Source: JAVBOF01 sp031550915 (GTDB taxonomy: Bacteria; Bacillota; Clostridia; Christensenellales; MGBC116941). Taken from it: a stretch of DNA of 10,385 nt. Made by a program: the position numbers and the translations under genes. Of this stretch, positions 1-6,021 are shown piece by piece (the stretch's first letter is position 1; the number at the start of each line of letters is the position of its first letter). The notes beneath the pieces were generated by a model. That model made no database searches, was not told the DNA's origin, and saw only the letters and a program-made list of their open reading frames with translations. The stretch spans positions 1-10,385 of the forward strand of contig JAVBOF010000165.1 in assembly GCA_031550915.1 (NCBI GenBank), given 5' to 3'.

Positions 1-636
1 AAGCTGACATGGAAAAAGGTCAGCAAGGCCAAGAGCTATACCATCTACCGTAAATCTGGCAGCAAGTATGTAAAACTTGTAACGCTGAGCAGCAAATATT
101 CGAGCTATACCGTAAAGAAGCTTAAAGCCGGAACAAAGTACTATTATAAAATTGCCGTTAAGACATCTAAGGGTACAAGCAAAATGAGCCCGGCTGTAGG
201 CGTAAAGACGAAGGCCAGGGTTACATCTACACCAACGCCTGTATCCACCCCTGCACCGACTGACCGTATCTTAAACGAGCAAGAGAAAAAGTTCGTCGGC
301 GTTTGGTGGCTGAATACGGAAAATGACCCGATTACGGGATTGTCCACGCGGCATTTTTGGTATGAGTTTAAGAGTGACGGCACTTTCTTTTTCAGCCTTA
401 CGGAGGACGGTTCTTACGTAGTGAAAGACATTCAATCGCAAACAGGCAATTTTCGTGTAGATGGGGATACGCTGTATTATACAAATGTCAAGGGGACGAA
501 AATACATGGAGCAAAAACGGAATACGAAAATAAACCTATGGACGATTATTCCCAGACCTTCCGGTTCTTTAGTGGTAGCTATGACAGGGAAAGCCTGACG
601 ATAGGAACATTGGACGTTTATAAAAAAGTATCCTAG
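1..636 (+). CDS. Surface/secreted protein with FN3-like domain, 3' fragment
   Basis: The reading frame is open from base 1 and ends with TAG at 634-636, so the 5' part (signal peptide, other domains) lies outside the window; 211 residues are visible. Residues 1-71 look like a fibronectin type III-like repeat of the kind common in Clostridial surface proteins (LTWKKVSKAKSYTIYRK near the start, then a YYYKIAVKT strand). A Thr/Pro linker follows at about 72-87 (STPTPVSTPAPT), then a C-terminal domain from about 88 to 211 containing FVGVWW, FWYEFKSDGTFFF and NFRVDGDTLYY. That alternating aromatic pattern suggests an all-beta, lipocalin-like fold, but I do not recognise the family. The domain plan indicates an extracellular or wall-associated protein; the FN3 unit is probably a spacer. 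A terminator follows directly, so it is transcriptionally separate from the transporter operon. Confidence is high that it is coding and low for function. Confidence 0.85.
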   Translation, partial: KLTWKKVSKAKSYTIYRKSGSKYVKLVTLSSKYSSYTVKKLKAGTKYYYKIAVKTSKGTSKMSPAVGVKTKARVTSTPTPVSTPAPTDRILNEQEKKFVGVWWLNTENDPITGLSTRHFWYEFKSDGTFFFSLTEDGSYVVKDIQSQTGNFRVDGDTLYYTNVKGTKIHGAKTEYENKPMDDYSQTFRFFSGSYDRESLTIGTLDVYKKVS

Positions 637-638
637 GA

Positions 639-738
639 GCCAATGCCTGGGTTTGCTTTGCATAGGCTTGGCATGGTAAATGAAATAACCCGCTTGAAAA
701 CCCTCCGAATTGACGGGGATTCAAGCGGGCACGTTTTT
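639..738 (+). terminator. Rho-independent terminator after the FN3 gene
   Basis: The main hairpin pairs CCCGCTTGAA (689-698) perfectly with TTCAAGCGGG (720-729), with a further CCC/GGG pairing inside (701-703 with 715-717), and a T5 run follows at 734-738. A weaker hairpin lies just after the stop codon: GCCAA (639-643) and GCCT (645-648) pair with AGGC (664-667) and TTGGC (668-672), with one bulged T. The strong stem plus T-run makes this a confident terminator separating the first gene from the region to its right. Confidence 0.9.
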
Positions 739-842
739 ATATTCCACAGACAGATATTTCACAATATGTGAGAAGATTGAACCGCGGCGTGACCATATTT
801 TGGAAGTTGCGCTGCTCGGATGTAAATGCTGGGAATATCCTA

Positions 843-870
843 TTGACAGGGCATTTATCCATGATATTAT
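843..870 (+). promoter_or_regulatory. Distal promoter candidate (TTGACA-16-TATTAT)
   Basis: A perfect -35 box TTGACA (843-848) and a -10 box TATTAT (865-870) are separated by 16 bp. TG at 862-863 gives an extended -10 (TGATATTAT). No open reading frame starts in the next 400 bases before the ATPase gene, so the RNA would be either a long leader or a separate small RNA. A 5-bp stem (GCATA 872-876 with TATGC 882-886) would sit near its 5' end. The boxes are visible; activity is inferred. Confidence 0.5.
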
Positions 871-1088
871 AGCATATTCTTTATGCCGGAATCGAATATT
901 CAATATTATTTCATATTTATGCATAGCGCCTTTTACTTTTTTTTCTATAAGCAAAGAAAGATCGAATCGCCAAAATGCTTTTATAACTCAGGATTTATAT
1001 CCGAATGACCGGGGAATGCGGCATGGGATAATACCGCTTGCTTTGTTAAAATGCTGTCAATGTGAATATTGCGCGAAACCGTCCTTTG

Positions 1089-1116
1089 TTGACACACTTT
1101 TTTTACTTGTTATAAT
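1089..1116 (+). promoter_or_regulatory. Main promoter of the ABC transporter operon
   Basis: TTGACA (1089-1094) and TATAAT (1111-1116) both match the housekeeping sigma consensus perfectly, with a 16-bp spacer. TG at 1108-1109 makes an extended -10 (TGTTATAAT). Predicted transcription starts near 1122-1124, about 160 nt before the TTG start of the ATPase gene. So perfect a promoter on a catabolic transporter usually implies control by a repressor or by the leader; an inverted ATCGAAT element (1123-1129) lies at the predicted start. Confidence 0.75.
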
Positions 1117-1164
1117 TATTGTATTCGATGCAGGAATGGAATATAGAAGCCAGTTTCTCAAATC

Positions 1165-1186
1165 GAATCATCTAAGTTGATCATTC
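1165..1186 (+). repeat. Imperfect inverted repeat in the operon leader
   Basis: GAATCATC (1165-1172) and GATCATTC (1179-1186) pair at 7 of 8 positions around the loop TAAGTT. It lies about 40 nt into the predicted leader and overlaps one ATCGAAT copy. A T6 run at 1205-1210 is 18 nt further on, too far for an ordinary terminator. It may be an operator half or an RNA stem; the evidence is weak. Confidence 0.3.
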
Positions 1187-1283
1187 TTATATATATAGAT
1201 ATCCTTTTTTGTAATAGCAAGCATGATTTCGAGTTAAAAATCAATATGTATTAAAACTATATACCGCTTAGGAGGTAGATATC

Positions 1284-2792
1284 TTGTCTGAAAATGTCTA
1301 TCAGGTTGAAATGAGTAAAATATGTAAAAGCTTTGATGGCGTCCAAGCATTAAAAGACGTAGATTTTTGCGTTTGTCCGGGCGAAATACATGCGCTGATG
1401 GGGGAAAACGGAGCCGGCAAATCAACGCTTATCCGAGTTCTTTCGGGTGCCCATCTGCCGGATAGCGGCGAGATAAAGCTGGCGGGGGAAAGGGTAAACA
1501 TCAACTCCCCAAAGGAGGGTATCGAACACGGTATATCCGTCATCTATCAGGAGTTTGCCCTTGTTCAACATCTTAGCGTCGCCGAAAACATCTTTTTGGA
1601 TGATTTCCGGGAAAGATCCGGCGTAGTCAATTGGAAAACTCTGAGGAAAAAGGCAAAGGAGTACCTGGAAGAAGTTGGCTTTGGAAGTATAGACGTAAAT
1701 GCCCGCGTTATGGATCTTAGTGTTGCATACCAGCAGGTAGTCGAAATATGCAAAGCCCTTACAAGAAACGCATCGGTATTGGTTTTGGATGAACCCACGG
1801 CTGTTATGACTTCAAAGGAGGTCGAGCAGTTGTTCAAGCTATTGGTAGGCCTAAAGAAAAAAGGGGTAGCGATAATATATGTATCTCACAGGCTAGAGGA
1901 GATATTCCGCATTTCGGACAGGATCACCGTATTGAAGGACGGAATGTTCGTAAAAACGGTTGAAACAAATACTATTAACGACCATGACCTTGTGAGCCTG
2001 ATGATCGGCAGGGATCTTGAATCTTTCTTCCCAGAAAGGGAGCCGGATATCGGGGAAGTTGTTCTAAAGGTTGAAAACATCGGTGCAGGAATGGCTGTCA
2101 AGGATATTTCGTTTGAAGTGCGGGCGGGAGAGGTGCTGGGTTTGAGCGGGCTCGTTGGCGCGGGCCGCACAGAAGCCGTCAGAGCGATGCTTGGAGTGGA
2201 TAAACTGGAAAAGGGAAATGTCACATTGCATGGGCACCCGATACATTTGAAATCCGCGGGGGATTCATTTAAACGCGGCATCGGCTTTTTGCCTGAAGAT
2301 AGAAAAAATCAGGGCGTCTTATTAAAAATGCCGATCCGTTACAATATCACCTTATCCTGCTTGAAAAAGATATCTAAAATGGGATGGATAAATCACAGGA
2401 AAGAAATGGAGTTTGTTAAAAAATTTCAAAAAGATATCGCTATAAAAGCCGCTTCATTGAACAACAACGTAGACAGCCTCTCGGGCGGGAATCAACAAAA
2501 GGTTGCGATTGCACGGATATTGGCCACCGATTGCAATGTTCTTGTTTTGGATGAACCGACGCGCGGGGTAGATGTCGGGGCAAAAATGGAGATATTCAAG
2601 ATTATCAACAACCTCGTTGCGCAGCGCTATGCGATCATAATGATCTCCTCCGAAATGACAGAGATTATCGGTATGTGTGATAGGGCTGTCGTTATACGGG
2701 AGGGACGAAGTGTAGGTGAGCTTAAAAAGGATGAATTATCTGAAATTAACATAATTCGATATGCTATGGGGGTAAAACAAAATGATGCTTAA
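1284..2792 (+). CDS. CUT2 sugar ABC transporter ATPase (RbsA/MglA-like)
   Basis: A 502-residue double ATPase that powers sugar or polyol import at the membrane, the usual length for RbsA/MglA/XylG proteins. The first domain has Walker A GENGAGKST (40-48), an atypical signature LSVAYQQ (145-151), Walker B VLVLDEPT with D169/E170, and H-loop His202. The second domain has the family-typical degenerate P-loop GLVGAGRTE without lysine (about 289-297), a canonical LSGGNQQ signature (about 399), LDEPTRGVD (422-430), and SSEM in place of the H-loop. So only the first site keeps a full P-loop and only the second a canonical signature. The start is TTG: AGGAGGT at 1270-1276 lies 7 nt upstream, while the first in-frame ATG (1311) is nine codons inside and would lose the first beta strand. 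It overlaps the permease gene by 11 bp, implying translational coupling. The substrate cannot be read from this subunit. Confidence 0.95.
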   Translation: MSENVYQVEMSKICKSFDGVQALKDVDFCVCPGEIHALMGENGAGKSTLIRVLSGAHLPDSGEIKLAGERVNINSPKEGIEHGISVIYQEFALVQHLSVAENIFLDDFRERSGVVNWKTLRKKAKEYLEEVGFGSIDVNARVMDLSVAYQQVVEICKALTRNASVLVLDEPTAVMTSKEVEQLFKLLVGLKKKGVAIIYVSHRLEEIFRISDRITVLKDGMFVKTVETNTINDHDLVSLMIGRDLESFFPEREPDIGEVVLKVENIGAGMAVKDISFEVRAGEVLGLSGLVGAGRTEAVRAMLGVDKLEKGNVTLHGHPIHLKSAGDSFKRGIGFLPEDRKNQGVLLKMPIRYNITLSCLKKISKMGWINHRKEMEFVKKFQKDIAIKAASLNNNVDSLSGGNQQKVAIARILATDCNVLVLDEPTRGVDVGAKMEIFKIINNLVAQRYAIIMISSEMTEIIGMCDRAVVIREGRSVGELKKDELSEINIIRYAMGVKQNDA

Positions 2793-3822
2793 CACAGAAA
2801 CTCCGGCACCTGAAGGCAATAAAGAAATTGCCATAAGCCGAAACCGGCTGACCGTGGGGAAATTCCTAATTCGCTATAACGCACTTGTAATTCTTGTAGT
2901 ACTGATAATCGTGGCGACGCTTATTTCGCCGGTATTCTTAACGGGCTCGAACTTATTCAATGTATTCCGTCAACAGGCGACCTATATGATGATAGCGATC
3001 GGTATGCTGCTGGTTATTTTGACAGGCGGCATAGATTTGTCCGTCAGTGCCATGGCGGCTATCGGCAGTATAATGATCGCACTTGCTCTGAAAAACTGGG
3101 GCTTTGACGCAAGCGGATGGGGGCTTGCAGCGGCGATTCTTATTGGTGTCGTCAGCTGCGTAATATTTGGGGCGATAAACGGTTTCCTTGTAGCACAGGT
3201 CAAGGTACCCGCTTTCATAGTTACACTGGCGACGATGACCGCAGCCCAGGGTGTCGCCTTCATCCTTACAAACGGCACGACTGTCGTATTGGATCAAGAT
3301 AACCCGATGATAAAGAAGCTTATACATTTTGCGGAGAATCTTGACCCGATTTTGGGTATACCATACCCGGTTTATCTTGCCGCCGCTGTGGTGATTATCT
3401 TTGGGTTGATTATGGGTTACACCACCTTTGGACGTCTGATTTATGCCACGGGTAGCAATGAAACGGCCGTTTTACTTGCCGGAATAAATACCAAGAAATA
3501 CAAATTTTGGTCATACACGATCTGCGGCGGACTATGTGGGCTCGCAGGCCTCGTAATAACAGCGAGGACTGCCAGCGCGACGCCAATAACGGTGTCCGTC
3601 GATTACAATATGAGCTCTATCGCCAGCGTTGTAATTGGCGGGGCGAGCTTAAACGGAGGAGAAGGAACGGTGCTTTTCACCGTTGTAGGCGTGCTGATAA
3701 TAGCGGTGATCGGCAATATTATGAACCTTGTAAGCCTTGCGGTCTATCCGCAGATGATTGTTAAGGCGGCGATCATAGTGCTTGCCGTTGTTTTGAAAGG
3801 GTTTAGCTCAAAACGAGGTTAA
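2782..3822 (+). CDS. CUT2 sugar ABC transporter permease (RbsC-like)
   Basis: A 346-residue membrane protein of the RbsC/BPD_transp_2 family that forms the import channel, probably as a homodimer because only one permease gene is present. After a polar N-terminus, hydrophobic segments begin at about 34 (ALVILVVLIIVATLI) and continue to the C-terminal segment (MIVKAAIIVLAVVL), roughly eight to ten in all. Family marks include GGIDLSV (82-88), just after a membrane segment, and the cytoplasmic loop GSNETA (224-229) followed by LAGI, the likely contact with the ATPase. ATG 2782 overlaps the ATPase end; GGGGG at 2768-2772 is its ribosome binding site, and the next ATG (2785) is one codon in. Length and motifs are complete. 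Confidence 0.95.
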   Translation: MMLNTETPAPEGNKEIAISRNRLTVGKFLIRYNALVILVVLIIVATLISPVFLTGSNLFNVFRQQATYMMIAIGMLLVILTGGIDLSVSAMAAIGSIMIALALKNWGFDASGWGLAAAILIGVVSCVIFGAINGFLVAQVKVPAFIVTLATMTAAQGVAFILTNGTTVVLDQDNPMIKKLIHFAENLDPILGIPYPVYLAAAVVIIFGLIMGYTTFGRLIYATGSNETAVLLAGINTKKYKFWSYTICGGLCGLAGLVITARTASATPITVSVDYNMSSIASVVIGGASLNGGEGTVLFTVVGVLIIAVIGNIMNLVSLAVYPQMIVKAAIIVLAVVLKGFSSKRG

Positions 3823-3824
3823 TC

Positions 3825-3841
3825 CGCCGGCAAGTCCGGCG
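3825..3841 (+). other. GC-rich hairpin between permease and binding-protein genes
   Basis: CGCCGG (3825-3830) pairs perfectly with CCGGCG (3836-3841) across a 5-nt loop, directly after the permease stop codon. No T-run follows, so it is not a standard terminator. Such stems can protect the end of upstream mRNA or set different transcript levels for transporter parts; here that role is inferred. Confidence 0.45.
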
Positions 3842-3883
3842 TTAACAAAAGAATAACGTTGATAATTCAATAAGGAGGAAAGT

Positions 3884-5302
3884 ATGAAGAAGACTAAATT
3901 GATTTTTGCATGCTTACTGGCATTGGCGATGATAGCCGGAATGCTGGCTGGCTGTGCGGCACCCGCGCCTGCAGATACTGCAAGCGACGCGGCCCCCGCA
4001 AGCGACGCGGCTCCTGCAAGCGACGCGGCCCCTGCAAGTGACGCGGCCCCCGCAAGCGACGCGGCTCCTGCAAGTGACGCGGCCCCCGCGAGTGACGCGG
4101 CCCCCGCCGCCGAGGGAAGCGATCCGTTCCTGGATCAACTCTTGGCAGCAGAGGACAAATTACCGCTGTCTGGAATACAACCTTTGCATTATGACAGCAG
4201 AGCCAGCATAGAGAAGGCTCTTCCAAAAGAAAAGAAAGAGGGCATCACAATTGGTTTCGCTGGAGAAACCCTTGGATCCCCTTACTTCACGGAATGGGTC
4301 AGGATGGCTCAGGAAAAATGCGATCAATATGGCTATAAGCTGGATTACCAGAACTGTAACGCTGACGTGCAGAAACAGCTTACTCAAATCGATACGTTTA
4401 TTACTTTGAAGCATGATGCAATCATAGTAAACGCTTTCGATATGAATGGCGTATCCCTTGCCATGAAGAAGGCCGTTGAAGCCGGGATTCCCGTATTCAC
4501 ATGCGCGCCCTCGGCAGGAAAAGCGGAATACCCCGTTGTTACCAACATCCTTTCCGGCAGCTGGGAGCCCGGATATCAGGTTGGCGTTTACTGTGCGCAG
4601 CAGCTTTTCAAAGAAGGTGAAAAGTTGAAGTTTGGTTATGTTGCGGTCGATTTGACTAACGCTGACAATAACAGCAGGCCGTGCGGCTTCATTGGAGGCT
4701 ATCTGTTTGAAAGCCACAAGATGATGGGCAAACCGTACTCTTCAAAATGGGAAGCTGCCCTCGAAGGTTATAAGGCATGGCTGGAATTCAGGGATAAGGG
4801 TTCCAAGATGGATGTTGGCGGAGTTCTGGACCTGGTTGGAATCGGAACCGGATCGTTTGATCCATCCGGCGGACAGAAAGGTTCTTCCGACATAATCACA
4901 GCCCATCCCGATATCGACCTCATTATGTCCATATCAGATTCCATGTCGCCCGGAATAATCCAGGAGATCAAGCAGCACAATTTGAAACCGGGCGAGGATA
5001 TTAAGGTTATCGCGGCATCCGATGGCAGCAGAGAGATCATGGATCTTATCAAAGAGGGTACGATGTATGTAACCGGCGCTAATCCGCCCGCCTACCCGGC
5101 GTCTTGCATAGATTTGATACATTCCATTTTCTCAGGCGAGTTTGACGCGCAGGATCTGCCGATCAACTCGTATACCCCTACGGCTATTATTACAAAGGAA
5201 TCGGTGGACCAGTTCTACGATGCGAACCTGATCCATTGTAAACCAGCTCCGTTCAAAATATTGACGACGGACGAGTATAACGCGGCGAACGCAATAAAAT
5301 AA
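3884..5302 (+). CDS. Sugar-binding lipoprotein of the CUT2 transporter, with ASDAAP repeats
   Basis: A 472-residue lipoprotein that captures the substrate outside the cell for the permease. The signal peptide (residues 1-23) is MKK-plus-hydrophobic and ends in the lipobox LAGC, making Cys24 the lipid anchor. Seven copies of a 6-residue Ala/Ser/Asp/Pro unit (33-74) form a flexible spacer from the membrane. The folded part starts near 118 (EGITIGFAGETLGSPYF) and resembles the periplasmic-binding 4 family (RbsB-like), with IVNAFD, EAGIPVF and a C-terminal VIAASDGS strand. It is longer than ordinary RbsB proteins, with extra material around 265-330 (ESHKMMGKPYSSKW, then a Gly-rich stretch), so the ligand may be unusual. 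AAGGAGG at 3872-3878 sits 5 nt before ATG. It is third in the operon and followed by a hairpin. Class is certain; ligand unknown. Confidence 0.93.
   Translation: MKKTKLIFACLLALAMIAGMLAGCAAPAPADTASDAAPASDAAPASDAAPASDAAPASDAAPASDAAPASDAAPAAEGSDPFLDQLLAAEDKLPLSGIQPLHYDSRASIEKALPKEKKEGITIGFAGETLGSPYFTEWVRMAQEKCDQYGYKLDYQNCNADVQKQLTQIDTFITLKHDAIIVNAFDMNGVSLAMKKAVEAGIPVFTCAPSAGKAEYPVVTNILSGSWEPGYQVGVYCAQQLFKEGEKLKFGYVAVDLTNADNNSRPCGFIGGYLFESHKMMGKPYSSKWEAALEGYKAWLEFRDKGSKMDVGGVLDLVGIGTGSFDPSGGQKGSSDIITAHPDIDLIMSISDSMSPGIIQEIKQHNLKPGEDIKVIAASDGSREIMDLIKEGTMYVTGANPPAYPASCIDLIHSIFSGEFDAQDLPINSYTPTAIITKESVDQFYDANLIHCKPAPFKILTTDEYNAANAIK
3980..4105 (+). repeat. Seven 18-bp tandem repeats encoding ASDAAP
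   Basis: Seven consecutive in-frame 18-bp units (GCAAGCGACGCGGCCCCC-like) encode Ala-Ser-Asp-Ala-Ala-Pro, residues 33-74 of the lipoprotein. Units differ only at synonymous positions (AGC/AGT, GCC/GCT, CCC/CCT, GCA/GCG). Units 2 and 5 match exactly, as do units 4 and 6, suggesting past slippage or duplication of multi-unit blocks. The tract is markedly GC-richer than the rest of the gene. Copy number can change by slippage without breaking the frame. Confidence 0.95.
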
Positions 5303-5327
5303 AAAGTTAATTAGACCTTTCGGGTAT

Positions 5328-5364
5328 ATGGCAAACCATCGTATATACTGCGGTGGTTTGTCAT
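5328..5364 (+). other. Hairpin after the binding-protein gene
   Basis: ATGGCAAACCA (5328-5338) pairs with TGGTTTGTCAT (5354-5364) over 11 bp with one G-T wobble and a 15-nt loop. The sequence after it is mixed rather than a clean T-run. It could be a leaky terminator or an RNA-stabilising stem that lowers expression of the VOC and SDR genes relative to the transporter. The rest of the 154-base gap (5303-5456) shows no good promoter. Confidence 0.5.
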
Positions 5365-5456
5365 TCCTACCTTGCACGAAAGCAGTGAAGACGGCTCCGG
5401 AAGTCTTTGGTAACGCAATACATTGACCATCTAGGTTATAAACAGAAATTATAAGA

Positions 5457-5972
5457 ATGGAAGATGAAAAAATGGTACCAATATTCAAAGGGATAAAGCA
5501 AATCAGCATAATTGTTGATGATATAGAGGCATATATAAAAAGGTATAATGACGATTACGGCATAGGACCGTGGATCGTAATGGATTTTAACAAAAACAAC
5601 ACCTCCGATATGATGGTCCATGGCAAACCTTTGGAATATTCTATGAAACTGGGTCTCTGTGATGCACTGAACATTCAATTGGAGCTTATCCAACCCACTG
5701 ACGGCAACAGCGTTTATGCCGAGTTTTTAAGAAAGAACGGGCCTGGATTACATCATATCTGCTTTGAAACATCCGGTAGCTATGAAGATTGCAATGCACA
5801 TATCTCTGCAAAAGGAAACGCCGAGATCATGCAGAAAGGACTGGATTCCGGCGGTATGGAGTTTTCTTACAGGGATCTGACAGCCGACCTTGGCCTGGTA
5901 GTTGAGCTTATGAATCCTCCCGATAATTTTATTTCGCCGCCGCCGGTTTGGGAATACCCGCAAAAAGTATGA
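5457..5972 (+). CDS. VOC-superfamily (glyoxalase / methylmalonyl-CoA epimerase-like) enzyme
   Basis: A 171-residue single-chain vicinal-oxygen-chelate protein with two beta-alpha-beta-beta-beta modules. The modules begin at about 13 (IKQISIIVDDIEAYIKRY) and 97 (GLHHICFETSGSYEDC). By comparison with methylmalonyl-CoA epimerase, metal ligands would be Gln74 (IQLELIQP), His100 of the GPGLHH motif and Glu150 (VVELMNP). The fourth, normally His in the first strand, is Gln15 here. VOC enzymes include epimerases, isomerases, lyases and dioxygenases; the exact reaction cannot be told. In this operon it probably acts on the imported substrate or a product of the SDR. The start is uncertain: ATG 5457 has no good binding site, whereas ATG 5472 (Met6) has GGAAG at 5459-5463 and gives the N-terminus more usual for the family. 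Downstream lies the SDR gene, 49 nt away. Confidence 0.85.
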   Translation: MEDEKMVPIFKGIKQISIIVDDIEAYIKRYNDDYGIGPWIVMDFNKNNTSDMMVHGKPLEYSMKLGLCDALNIQLELIQPTDGNSVYAEFLRKNGPGLHHICFETSGSYEDCNAHISAKGNAEIMQKGLDSGGMEFSYRDLTADLGLVVELMNPPDNFISPPPVWEYPQKV

Positions 5973-6021
5973 TACCTATACGGCATATAGAAAAAAGCCT
6001 ACACTGAAAGGGTATTTGGCT

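Larger units (their letters stand above)
739..1283 (+). other. Non-coding control region upstream of the transporter operon
   Basis: This AT-rich stretch between the terminator and the ATPase gene has no convincing gene. Its longest open frame begins inside the terminator hairpin, has no ribosome binding site and gives an unstructured, Cys/Ile-rich product. What it does hold is two near-consensus promoters (843-870 and 1089-1116), four copies of the heptamer ATCGAAT (891-897, 961-967 and 1162-1168 direct; 1123-1129 inverted) and a small stem at 1165-1186. The transcript from the nearer promoter would carry a leader of about 160 nt, that from the farther one about 405 nt. I see no recognisable riboswitch. 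Confidence 0.6.

Noticed and set aside
759..771. TCACA-ATA-TGTGA palindrome, resembling half of a CRP site
   Set aside because: It is short, lies just after the terminator and about 70 bp before the nearest promoter, and the organism type gives no strong reason to expect a CRP site; chance is likely.
721..954. A 77-codon minus-strand open frame over the same region
   Set aside because: No ribosome binding site, no family resemblance, and it runs into the terminator; best explained by chance in AT-rich DNA.
710..1180. A 156-codon open frame on the plus strand in the control region
   Set aside because: It begins inside the terminator hairpin, has no ribosome binding site, contains both promoters, and its product has no recognisable motif and a Cys/Ile-rich, non-protein-like composition.
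1123..1283. Leader considered as a known riboswitch
   Set aside because: Only weak AT-rich stems (1165-1186, and TGATTT/AAATCA at 1224-1243) are seen, with no conserved riboswitch core and no terminator or anti-terminator pair.
3980..4105. Tandem repeat considered as a CRISPR-like array
   Set aside because: The 18-bp units abut with no spacers and lie in frame inside a lipoprotein gene.
3894..4226. Long open frames antisense to and out of frame with the ASDAAP repeats
   Set aside because: They are Arg/Pro/Gly-rich translations of the GC-rich repeat in other frames, a by-product of the tandem repeat.
6016..6021. TTG start for the SDR gene at 6016
   Set aside because: The ribosome binding site GAAAGGG ends only 3 nt before it; ATG 6022 has 9 nt spacing and is the better start.
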